DNA of 64,000 bases from Cyprinodon diabolis (lineage: Eukaryota; Chordata; Actinopteri; Cyprinodontiformes; Cyprinodontidae), in assembly GCA_030533445.1 (NCBI GenBank), contig CM060069.1, positions 28,893,337-28,957,336 on the forward strand, read 5' to 3'. Below the pieces are notes generated by a model. The model saw nothing but the letters and a program-made list of their open reading frames with translations, was not told the origin of the DNA and did not search any database. This document shows positions 21,719 to 31,427 of this stretch, one piece after another. The translations under genes were made by a program, and so were the position numbers. Position 1 is the first letter of the stretch. Every line of letters starts with the position of its first letter.

Positions 21719-22675
21719 GAGTAAGGCCAATATGATCCAAAACATTATCTATATACTGTTGAACCATACTTGAACCTGAAATATCCTCCTTATTTTTCTT
21801 TTAAAACAGCAAATTTAAATCCATGTCAATAGCAGGTAAAAGAGATGGATGAGGCAATGATCTAATAACTGTTTCACTGAAGTTTATTTGAGATAATTCA
21901 AGATATTTTATAGTACTATCTTCTGTCCATCAAATGGTTAGGAGTGTTGACAAAATAACTGTAAGAGTTGTTTGATTTTCCTGATTGTGTTTTTATTTTT
22001 ATTTATTTTTTTCATTTAACCGGATGTAGTATTTGGAACGAATGCTTACGTATTGATGAACTGTAAAACATATGAACCTGAAAGGGAAAAATTGAGAAGA
22101 GTAGTTGAAATGACAGGCCAAGAATGGAGTCTTAAAGGATTATTGGCAAATAAAGGAAATATAAAGGATATTTATAGATTAAGGAAAGCATTATTTAGTT
22201 ATCTTCAGAATACAAAATTAAAAAATAGAATTTAATAGATGTAACACAATGTTGCTACCCACTCATGAACAGTAGGTGGCGGTATGCACCTTAAAGTTGC
22301 TTGCGATCCGCCATGATAGAAAAGAAGAAGAAGAAGGAACGAATGCTTTCATTGGATGAAAAGAAGCTGAGCGTGATTGGCTGATGGTATGGTTCATTTA
22401 CATACATTGCTGAAGTTGCGAGCGCAGAGAGTCGAGGGAGCGGAGAAACAGCCGAGCGCACAGCTGGTGTCGAGCGCGGAGAGAGAGCAGGTCGAGCAGA
22501 GACGGATACGCGCACGCGCAGAGATGAAACTGAGCACGAGAACAGTGTGTTGAGAGGGTTTTTCAGAGTTGAGCGTGCGCCAGACCGGTTTTGCGAGCGC
22601 TCGAGTTGTCTCACTGCGCGCTCGGATTGGTTCCTGCGCGCTCAAACCGATGGCACAAATATCTCTCCATACTGG
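21719..22675. repeat. Right arm of long inverted repeat inside hAT
   Basis: This is the reverse-complement partner of 17513-18596. It includes a second copy of the 5'-truncated LINE, on the plus strand (about 22049-22338), flanked by GGAACGAATGCTT on both sides as in the left arm. Its GC-rich outer part repeats the GCGCGC-type motifs. About 150 bp of left-arm sequence is missing near its inner end. Confidence 0.8.
22053..22235 (+). pseudogene. I/Nimb-like LINE ORF2 C-terminus, inverted second copy
   Basis: This 60-codon frame is the inverted counterpart of 17936-18118, differing at about five residues. It ends in the same KNRI-stop and runs into the same GTAGGTGGCGGTATGCACC 3' UTR and GAAGAAG tail. 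It is a duplicate made with the arm rather than an independent insertion, because the flanking target duplication is also copied. Confidence 0.65.
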
Positions 22676-23143
22676 ATCCTCCTCACTCTCCATCTCTCTG
22701 TGTGCTGTACGTTAACACCCGCGAGCAGAAACACCCACCTACCCAACTGAAAGACGGAATCTCACTATTCATCAGCCATTCTCATCCTCCCCTCTCTCAT
22801 GACAAGGCGCGCACCTCTGGATGACCTAAAAAAATAATCTTTAATATCTCTTAAACAAAAGTAGCACAAACAATATTTTTTTTCTGCACAAATCTGCACT
22901 AACGTTGCACTAACCAGTCTATTTGCAGAGTTTTTTGACGTGGGTGGGGTGTCAGCTTCACGCAGCTGCGCACGAGTCCTATCATGAAAAAAGGTTCATT
23001 GTGTGACCTGAGTAACGCGCAGTAACGGGGTGTCTGCAATGGTAACTGCGTTATAGTTACAGTCAAAGTAATTAGATTACTCGTTACTAAAACAAGGTAA
23101 CGGCGTTACTTTCAACGCCGGTAGTCCCATCACTGGTTATTTC

Positions 23144-23697
23144 TAGGCAGACATAAATTATTGTACAACTTTGCTGCTGGCTGATGATTTGCATGTTATG
23201 GAGAAATCCTTTGAGTAGTTTTACCAAAAACATTGAAATGTTGAACTCTAAAGGTTTCATATGTACACACATGTTACTGGATCAATGAATTAATTATTTT
23301 ATTACATTATAAAACATGGAACTATACCCAGAGCTCAATGTGTGCAATAAAAATAAATCCTACCAGTAATTGTATTTCCATATAAATTTTAAGATGATCT
23401 CAAATATGTAGTTCATTTTTCAGCAGCTGTATCTGCCAACAGGATAAAACATCCAGGAAAAGCTTGATATTAAGTGTATTTCCCATATTTAAAGACGTTT
23501 AATTTTCTTATCTGTTATTATATAAAAAAGGCTGAAACTCTTCTTAGAAAAAATGTTAGAAAAATTCTTAAACCATTTTAGTGACAAAAATTCAGGTTAT
23601 TGAATATATACCATGATATTGGTATTACTTCAACACTTTGTATTTGAAATCTTTCAACAACCATTAAAGATGTTGAAAGATGCAGTTAGAATAAATG
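23144..23697. other. AT-rich spacer
   Basis: Nothing was recognised between the hAT element's target duplication and the next LTR. Confidence 0.4.
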
Positions 23698-24398
23698 TGT
23701 CATAATGCAGGACAGAAGGACCCAGTATTCAAAGCGGGACAAACAGTGCGATGATTGAAAGAGTTTATTATAAACTGAGCGGGAGGTGCAGTACCAGCAG
23801 AATCAGCGGCTATAAATGGAATCTCTGAGAGAAAAACACAGATTTGTGACTATGATAATCTGATGGAGAATGATTATCCATGTGAGTAACTAACCTGGTT
23901 TAACAATTCAGTCCATTGCAGAAGAACGAGGTACGATCCAGTCGATGGACTGACAACCAGATGCGGCGGGTGCCAGAGTGCCGCAGATGTTGCAGCACGG
24001 AGAACATGCAGGAGTCCGAGTCAGGTCAGGGATGCAGATCAGAAAAGGAAGGCTCAGAGGTCCAGGAGTCCGAATCCCAGTCACAAATAACAATCAGAAC
24101 AAGAACAGGCTGGTTCCGGTTTCCAGGAGTCCACAGTTCAGGCAGAACATTCAGGTGTGAACAGGCATGCTCAGTGGATGAGAGGCAGATCACGATCAGG
24201 AAATCAGATTCTCTCCACTGGTCCCTGAGAACGAGCACTAAAACAAGAGCAAAAATCTGGCCCCAATGTCTGGGACTGGGCCGTATAATTGGAGGGGGGA
24301 GGAGGTGGATTGGGTGAGCAGTAATGAGCAACCGGGTAGAGTTAGAGAGGTGAATGGAATTAACAATTAGGCCAGCCATCGGTGCCAAGATAATGACA
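23698..24398 (-). mobile_element. Probable solo LTR, minus orientation
   Basis: Read on the minus strand it begins TGTCATTATCTTGG and ends ATTATGACA, with AATAAA on that strand at 23764-23769. The flanking 5-mers AAATG (23693-23697) and GAATG (24399-24403) match at four of five positions. Blocks such as CCTGGTTTAACAATTCAGTC are shared with the LTR remnant at 41900 and, more weakly, the solo LTR at 25126. No internal retrotransposon domains adjoin it. Confidence 0.6.
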
Positions 24399-24403
24399 GA
24401 ATG

Positions 24404-25120
24404 CTTCCTTCTTAACATGTCAGATACACTAGTATTCAGCAATATCAGATGAGGCATTCTAACCAATATCAATTACATGATCCCACAAATTTCCTATTCT
24501 GAGAAATGGTTTCACTCTGAATATGAGAACAGTACATTTCTTTTTTATGGTGTGAAAGTGGATATGTCACTTTATAATATTTTGACTCATTTACTTGTTT
24601 CCGTGTTTGTAAGTTCAGTGTGAACAATTTAAACATTTTTAAGTTGAAGAAACCTTTCTGTCCCTATTAGGCTATTTATAAAATGTTGTAGCTCATCACT
24701 TTTGTTTATTGCTTCTCTCATGAGCACCATCTGCTTCTTCTGTAAATGCAATAAATTTGGCAGTGATTAATTACTTTTTAAGAACGTGATGCTACAAATT
24801 GAATGTTGTGTGTCTTCCTGAAATACCTCCTTTGCTTATAAAATTGCTCAGCCAGATTTTCTTGTCAACAGAGGCAAGATATGCCTCATCCATTAACAGC
24901 TGGCAGCATCCATATTTTCAGGTATTGGATCTTTGTCCTTTTTTCATTTTGTAGATCATTATTTTTAAACAGAGTCCAAATGCTAAGGATTAGGAGGTTT
25001 TATTTATATACAACTTTAGGTGGACCTCTAATAACTTTAAAGTATAGTAGTTAAAGTACTATACTGTATGTAGCATTCAATCCACTTAGTAAAGCTCAAT
25101 AACTGCAACAAGTTAAGAGG
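24404..25120. other. AT-rich spacer
   Basis: I see no gene or element here. Confidence 0.4.
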
Positions 25121-25125
25121 ATAAG

Positions 25126-25884
25126 TGTAACAGGAACTGAAAGTTGGACCCAATATTCAGCAGACAACAGAAAGTTTCAAAACAGGTTTATTTCAAAAAA
25201 TAACTGAAAGAACGATGGAAACTCCTCAGAGTGGGTTCTCTGATTCTCTGCTGAGACAGGAAACTCAGGTCTGTGACAAGAATGAAGAGTGGAGAAGACA
25301 ACAAAAAGTCACTAACCTGGTTGAGAGTTCAGTCCGAAGCACAGAGAGAAGAAACCCGGGGGGGAGACAGTCGACCGCTTGCGGTCGTTACCGCTCCAGA
25401 GAACAGAGCGTGGGGGAGCCGGCGCCAGCCAACGGCGAGCGAGCTGAAGTGTCTGTGAGGGATTATGCGAAGCCAAAATCCAGTCCAGTGCAGTGTCAGA
25501 AACCAGGAGATCCGAGAGCCGAAGAGGTATCCAGGGAAAATCCAAGCCGAGGTCAGAAAAACAGTCCAAGTACGATAACAGGCTAAATCCAGGCAGTCAG
25601 GCCAAAAACCAAACTAAGCAGGGCAGACAGGGAGAAAGGCAAAAACCAAAAACATATGGGCAAAAAACTGAGAAGAATTCCACTGAACAAAACACTTACT
25701 GGATAGCTGAGTAACTCACACAGAGACAGGTTGAATAATCTGACACTGATGGCAGGAAAGCAAACAGACTAAATAGCTGCAGGGACCAGGTGAATGAGAT
25801 TGGCAGTAATCAGCCACAGGGCCAATTAGGCAGGTGAGCAGGAGTAGAAGAAAAAACCCAACCATCAGCGCCAGGATTATGACA
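25126..25884 (-). mobile_element. Solo LTR with perfect 5-bp TSD, minus orientation
   Basis: On the minus strand the element starts TGTCATAATCCTGGCGCTGA and ends TTCAGTTCCTGTTACA, giving TG...CA ends. ATAAG flanks it exactly (25121-25125 and 25885-25889). AATAAA lies on the same strand at 25187-25192, followed by a short tail region, as in LTRs of fish Ty3/Gypsy elements. No internal region remains, so it is a recombination product. The overlapping ORFs at 25215-25714 are low-complexity and have no domain. Confidence 0.8.
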
Positions 25885-25939
25885 ATAAGAGTATATCTTA
25901 AAACTTTGAATTGTGTTGAAAACAGTATGAAAATCCACT

Positions 25940-26430
25940 AGGCTATGGCTGCCCACCTAATCATACAGGCAAGGAGAGAATTAACTGAAACTGCATTAAT
26001 TGGAGAAGCGGCAAACTGGCCCCTGGAAATTAGAGAAACTGCTAAGGTCTGCAGTTTAGGAAGGAAATCTGTTGACTTCACCTTTAGTCATGGACTTCAA
26101 AAATCTAGCCTGGAAGACCAACAAGAAAAGCTCCTGACAGTCACAACATGTCTTAATTTCCAGAGTTTGGTGAAGCCAAAGACTCTTACAGACCCAATGT
26201 GATGGAAGGTGATCTAGTTGGATCAGACCAAAATGAATCTTTTCATCTTACATGTAAAATGCTATTGATGGCTGGATACTAACACTGTGCAACGCAGAAT
26301 GGATTACACAAACAGTAAAAAAGGGCAACTAGTGCTGGCAGTGTAACTATGTGGGGATGTTTGCCACAGCAAAGCTGGTTAGAGATAATGAGAAGATTTA
26401 TGGAGAACACTGTCAAACTGTAAAGGTTGG
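25940..26430 (+). pseudogene. Tc1-like transposase remnant
   Basis: Plus-strand sequence follows the order of a Tc1-like transposase gene. A GCCCACCTAATCATACAGGC block matches the basic linker between the two DNA-binding helices (frame 25945-26202). Then come KSVDFTFSHGLQKSS-like residues, GSDQNESF around 26220 (equivalent to the SDET region at the first catalytic Asp), and a VTMWGCL-like strand near 26350. Stops and frameshifts abound and no terminal repeats remain. It is a different subfamily from the elements at 34-38 kb and 54 kb. Confidence 0.55.
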
Positions 26431-26544
26431 GACAATAAGGTAGGCGGTTCACAATTCAGCCCCAGTAAAGTGAAACCAAACAGAATCATGGCTACAATTA
26501 TTATTATTTTTAATTAGTAGTGATACTAGTCTTAATATCTCCTA

Positions 26545-26655
26545 TGACAGACTGGCGACTTGTCCAGGATGTTTACTAATAGATTGCTGGAGATAGGAAC
26601 CAGTCCCACTGTGGTGAAGATGGATGGTTAGTTGGAGAGATGGAGGGATGAATAC
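26545..26655 (+). repeat. 3' end of a dispersed repeat (GACTGGCGACTTGTCC)
   Basis: The block GACTGGCGACTTGTCCAGGA is followed by AGATAGGAACCAGTCCC and a GATGGATGG-like run. This is the typical terminal portion of the repeat whose 5' part is seen at 9160. Confidence 0.6.
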
Positions 26656-26659
26656 AGAT

Positions 26660-28880
26660 GACTCAGTTTTCTACATAATATAGAAGGCTCCCCGTTTCAA
26701 CATGGTTTATTTAAATTAATTAAAAACCTGCTAAGCAAGTTTTCAGGTGTCCAGTAATTATTTTTTTATTTTTTTATTAGGCTATTTTGGATCAAGAAAA
26801 CATCTTAAACACTGGCTATCTATCCCTTTTTCACACTCAAACATTTATTTTATGTTTAAACTGTCTTGTTGAAGTCAATATGAAAGTTTTATAGAGGATT
26901 TGTCGCAAGACTTTACAGTATACTTGATATTTGCGGACAATCTCTGGTCTGCCTGATCTTGAATTATTTTTCAAAGAATAAAATGTCAGTCTCTGTATGT
27001 CTAAAGCTGATACAGACCCCAAAAGACTTGTGTGCAGTGGTTGTAGAGAAAGTTTTATCTTTATTTCTATTTTTGCCTTTGTGAAATATTTTGAAATTTC
27101 AGAGCCAAGATATAATGCACCACTTAACAATTATATAGAAATGTATGTTGATTGATCAGATCAAATTGAATGATTATTTTTTTTATAGTTGCAGCTTGAT
27201 GAAAAGTGAAGATATATACAAGTGTTCTTAAATCTCCCTGGCTTTCTTAGACAAATGGCTAAGTGGATCAAAAATATTTATGTAAACATTAAATCTAATT
27301 TCAGAAGACTGAGCTGATAAATCTGAAAGATCAAAAGGACCTCATTTGATACACATAGCATTTTTCCTTGATATTTTGTTCAAAACTATGTGAGCTATTA
27401 AAAAATGGATAAGGAATGATTATTAGTAATGCTGAAAATTTCAATAATAGGATAGATGTCAGATAAGTGTGGCCATTGCTATTTTTTGAATGTATATGCT
27501 ATACTTCAAAATGTTCCAAGGCAATGCCGAAGAAACACATTGGCGCTCCTTTCTGTATTATTTCAAATATAAATTCTTTTTTACTTTTAGGAAATATTTG
27601 GAGGTACTTTTGCTTAAAGAAACAAGGTGTTGAGCTTTCTGAATACCCATATCAATAAATAGATTATTTCATTGTCATTTTTTGTTGACTTCATCTTTTC
27701 TCTTTGTTGTACAAAAAGCCTCATTTAGACAGAATGACTCTGAACTCCAGATAAAGAGAGTGGTGAGGATAGACACATGACACACTTCAGGATAACATAA
27801 AACATCTCCCTTTCTCTGTGCCTGGATTAGCATTTTACTCAGTGGATTACAATGTTTTGTTCCAACTCTCTTCACTCTCTGTGACCCTAATTTAAAACTC
27901 CATGTTTTTTTTGCTTCTGTCTACAATATTTTGGTGTCTAAAATTCAACTTTGATAATTGCTAACTATTTTCTTTTATCATGGACTAAGGATTGCCAATA
28001 AATAGTTTTTTCAATCAATTAAACAGACAAACAAAGCATGTGCAATCTGTCACACATAGTAATGCATGCATTAACAAAAGTGAATTGCTTACCTACAGAC
28101 GCACACTACTACTCCTCATGGGGGATATGTAAAGTCAGAATAATTCAAAAGCAAACATTTAAGATAATTCAAAAAGCTGGACATCTACCTTGTAAAGCTG
28201 CCAACTGTTAATTCAATTCATAAGATAGAAGAGAAAAGAAGTAACCTTTATTTTCCCACAGTGGGAAATTCAGGTATGTCAGTTGCAAATGAATGCATCC
28301 GACTGGGTTGAACTCCAGTCCTTGGGGGCTGACATCCTGCAAATTGTAGATGTTTCTCTGTTTTTATACATATGATTTGAATGATTCCAGTACAGAAAAT
28401 TGCAGTTAATCATTCATAATGGAATAAGGTTAGCTGAAGCAAGGACAAATCTAGAACATGTACCCCTACAGACATATCCCAGATAAAAATAAGGGGAAAA
28501 AATACAGCAAGTTAGACAGTACTGTAAACCAAAAGTAAGAAAATACATAAAAAAAAAAAAGACTGCCGTTATTTAAAAATGCAGGATCAGATAAAATGTT
28601 CAAGTTAAAAAAAAAAGACAACAAAAAGAAAAAACAAAACAAAAGGAAAACAGCAGATGGTTTGTGGAAGAGGAAAGTAAGTAAAGAAAGACTGGACAAA
28701 AAGGTATTAGCCATTTAAGCAGATGAAGGCAATAATGTGCAAAAAGAACACATAATGAGTCGTTGTTTTATCACACCACTTCTAATTAAAGTGTAGCCTT
28801 TGTTTATCCAGTCTTTAGAGAGGAGCCATCTCCCCTCCAGCCCGAAGAACAAATTTTTAGAACAGTACCTATACTTTGCT
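26660..28880. other. AT-rich spacer
   Basis: No gene was recognised. A LINE-tail-like block CCTTTATTTTCCCACAGTGG lies at about 28249, and poly(A)-rich runs occur at 28500-28660. The ORFs here are low-complexity Phe/Leu frames. Confidence 0.4.
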
Positions 28881-28904
28881 TTTAAATTCTTTCAAATTTG
28901 CAGT

Positions 28905-29040
28905 TGCATGAGACAGACTCAACAACCCACACAAGTGGCTCAGGTAGTGCAGCTCATCCAGGGTGGCAGATCAATGAGAGCTGTGTCAAGAAGATTTGTT
29001 GCGTTTGTCGCCGTACAACCTCTGTCTGTACTCAGTCTTT
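28905..29040 (+). pseudogene. Tc1-like transposase N-terminal fragment
   Basis: Plus-strand translation gives MRQTQQPTQVAQVVQLIQGG followed by SMRAVSRRFVAFVA, the first helix-turn-helix of a Tc1-like transposase. The same protein start occurs on the minus strand near 38098 as [20 protein letters not shown], so this is a fragment of the same family as the element at 36939-38348. Only about 45 codons remain, with no terminal repeats. Confidence 0.65.
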
Positions 29041-29058
29041 GTCTTCACGATGAATGAT

Positions 29059-29105
29059 GCTAGCTCAAGATGAAGACAAAGACAAAGTCTTCACCTTCAT
29101 CTTGA
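29059..29105. repeat. Short inverted repeat around CTCAAGATGAAGAC
   Basis: CTCAAGATGAAGAC on the left pairs with a GTCTTCACCTTCATCTTGAG stretch on the right through an AAGACAAAG-containing loop. The stem could be about 14 bp with a small bulge. Confidence 0.6.
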
Positions 29106-29109
29106 GTTG

Positions 29110-30450
29110 GAATCATTGCTCTCAGTCCTCTAGGCCTGATTGAAAGTGTATATTACTTTACAGTGCAGACACAGAAGCTATCTCAGGGGGCATTCCTATT
29201 AGATATTCTTCATTCAAACAGTTTTACAAGACAGAGAGGGTCTGCTGCTCAGAGAGCACAATTGATGAGGATTACTCTGACATGCAGCAATTGGGGGAAA
29301 TCCCACTTTTTTCAATTAATGCATTAAGAAATAGAATAAAAAGTTAAAAAGCTTGAAAATTTTATTTTGCACAAGTAAACCATAGGAGTTAAACAGTGTT
29401 ATAATTTATCGTTGGCACTGGGAGTAAAGGGTAAAAGCAGTTGTGTGTCATTAATGCCGTCTAGTGGACTGAAGGTGTAGTGCAATTTACTCAGGATGTT
29501 TCAAATAAATGATCTGTTTTTTTTAGGAGGTGTCAGTATCATTACAAAACTCTGCAATGCCTTTTTAAATGTGCAGCAAAAACGGACATATGCATCAACG
29601 TCTGAGACGTTATTCTGTTTTGCTCTTAGTCCTATGTCTGTCAGTTTTTTTGTAGATTTTTTGATATGAACAAAAAGTACACTTTTTTGATTGAGTTTTT
29701 TATTTAATGTTTCATAATTTAGACAGCATTACATCTAACATGCATTATGCATTAAAACTTGTACTTGTGTTAAGCTCGGTGCATACAAAAATACCTGAGT
29801 ACTTCACACAAAAAGGTCTTGCTTAAAAAAATGTCTTTCGCCACTATTGCATTTAATCATTTTTATGTATAATCTCTCTTCCTTCCTTTAATTAGCCTCC
29901 ATCCTTCCTTTGTGCCAACTTTGGGATTATTGACCAAACACTATGACAGGATTAAGTCTTAATGGGCCTGTGGGTGTTTAGTATCCAACACAAACGTTAT
30001 CTTTGCCAAACAAGCTGCTTGTACAAAGGAAATGTATTTGAAGCCTTTTACTTGATTTATTTCAATGATGTAAGATGGCTTTATAGTATTTGATAAACTC
30101 AAAGTGATCAATGATCGTAATCAAATGAAAACAATATTTGGATTAGAATATTTTATAACATTTCATCATAAAAGATACAAAATAGCAGTTTATGAGAAGG
30201 AACTGTTTATTGTTTATAAAACATTATCCCGTTTAATTTCAACCTTTGTAGAAACTGCTCTTATAAGGGTCGTACAAGAACATGCAACTATTTTAAAACA
30301 CATCAATTAGAGTAATCAAAAATTTCAAACATCTGACTCAGAACCCCCCAAAAAACAAAAACAAAGAAAATCATCTCAAACATTTAACTTAAGCAAGAAC
30401 AAAACAGCCAGCATTTACTGCAGCAGTAAATGGCAGAACCTAAATTCTGG
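29110..30450. other. AT-rich spacer
   Basis: No gene was recognised. The interval 29200-29300 reads as possibly constrained (see findings). Confidence 0.4.
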
Positions 30451-30983
30451 GCTTTATCTAGACTTAGATGGTGTAACCCTTTGGAGGACTGAGAAACTTT
30501 TAATCTTAATTAAAAATAATCTACAGACAGACGAGGATGAGTACTTTCAACTAGCAAGTTATCCTAAGCTCTTAAAGGCAGTTGTTTTTGCAGAACCAGT
30601 TAGGTTTAGGAGTCGAGTACTCTTTTAAACACAGTCATGTATTTTTTGTTGTTGTTTTTAATGGCCTTTACCTTTCCTTCATTTCAATTTATAATTGATG
30701 ATAAATGATTCATTAATGTGTTGTTTGTATGTATTTTGCAACTTACAAAGCTTTAGTTTATCTTTAACATATAATGAATGTGTCTGCCTATGTTAAAGCC
30801 CCTATGGCCCCAAGTAACATAGTGTGACCTGCAGCTGAAGTATATGGGACAAAGTCATATTTCCCCCAAATCTTGGTTTGAAATAAAACAAAATCAATTG
30901 TACACATCTATTTGTCTTTATTAAAATTATGCAGTTTTGCCAGTTGTCCCTCAGGGCATTTACTTTAATAGCACAATTGCTTC

Positions 30984-31409
30984 TGTCAGGGTCCTGGTCT
31001 GATTGTTCCTGTTTTCCTTAGTTATCCATTTGTTGTCCTCTGCTGCCCTCTTGTGTCCTCCCTTGCTCTGTTTCTCTGTCCTGCCAAGCAACTGTTGCCA
31101 ATTTCCTCGTCAGCTCTCTCTCTGTCTCTGTCCCCTTTAAAAGCCCTCCCTGTTCAGTTCCTGTTTGCTGGATCCTCGTCAAACATCCCGTCTTGCTTCC
31201 TGTCTGTTACCTGCCTGCCCTGTCTCGTCTCTCCCTGGCTTCTAGTTTTGATTTACCCCTGATGTCTCCTTGGTTCAGGTTTGTTTGCTGTTTTTCTGTT
31301 GGACTCTGATTCCTGCCCCTGGTTCTGTGAACCAAAATAAACAGGCTTTATTCACCTCTGCCTACTGGTCTCTGCGTTTGGGTCCTCCACACAAACACCG
31401 TTCATGATA
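30984..31409 (+). repeat. 5' LTR
   Basis: Begins TGTCAGGGTCC and ends TTCATGATA. A TTTAAAAGCCC box near 31136-31146 could act as a TATA-like element, and AATAAA occurs at 31336-31341. Its first part is copied at 34211-34384 and 36595-36821. Confidence 0.85.
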
Positions 31410-31427
31410 GAAGGATCCAGCCACAAC

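Larger units (their letters stand above)
16645..23135. mobile_element. Composite hAT element with perfect 8-bp TSD
   Basis: The left end starts CAGTGTTGGGCATGTTACTT and continues with repeated GTAACTAGTTACT motifs. The right end, read inward, starts CAGTGATGGGACTACCGGCG and has the same GTTACT/AGTAAC-rich subterminal pattern. The 8-mer GTTATTTC precedes the left end (16637-16644) and follows the right end (23136-23143) exactly. The 6491-bp interior holds no recognisable hAT transposase. Instead it holds a palindromic MITE, two inverted arms, and nested LINE and CACTA insertions. Confidence 0.85.

Noticed and set aside
24026..24472. 148-codon minus ORF and overlapping plus ORFs
   Set aside because: They lie in a solo LTR; composition is unremarkable and no domain was seen on either strand.
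28466..28714. 82-residue Phe/Leu-rich ORF as a membrane protein
   Set aside because: It is the antisense of poly(A)-rich runs, so its hydrophobicity comes from base composition.
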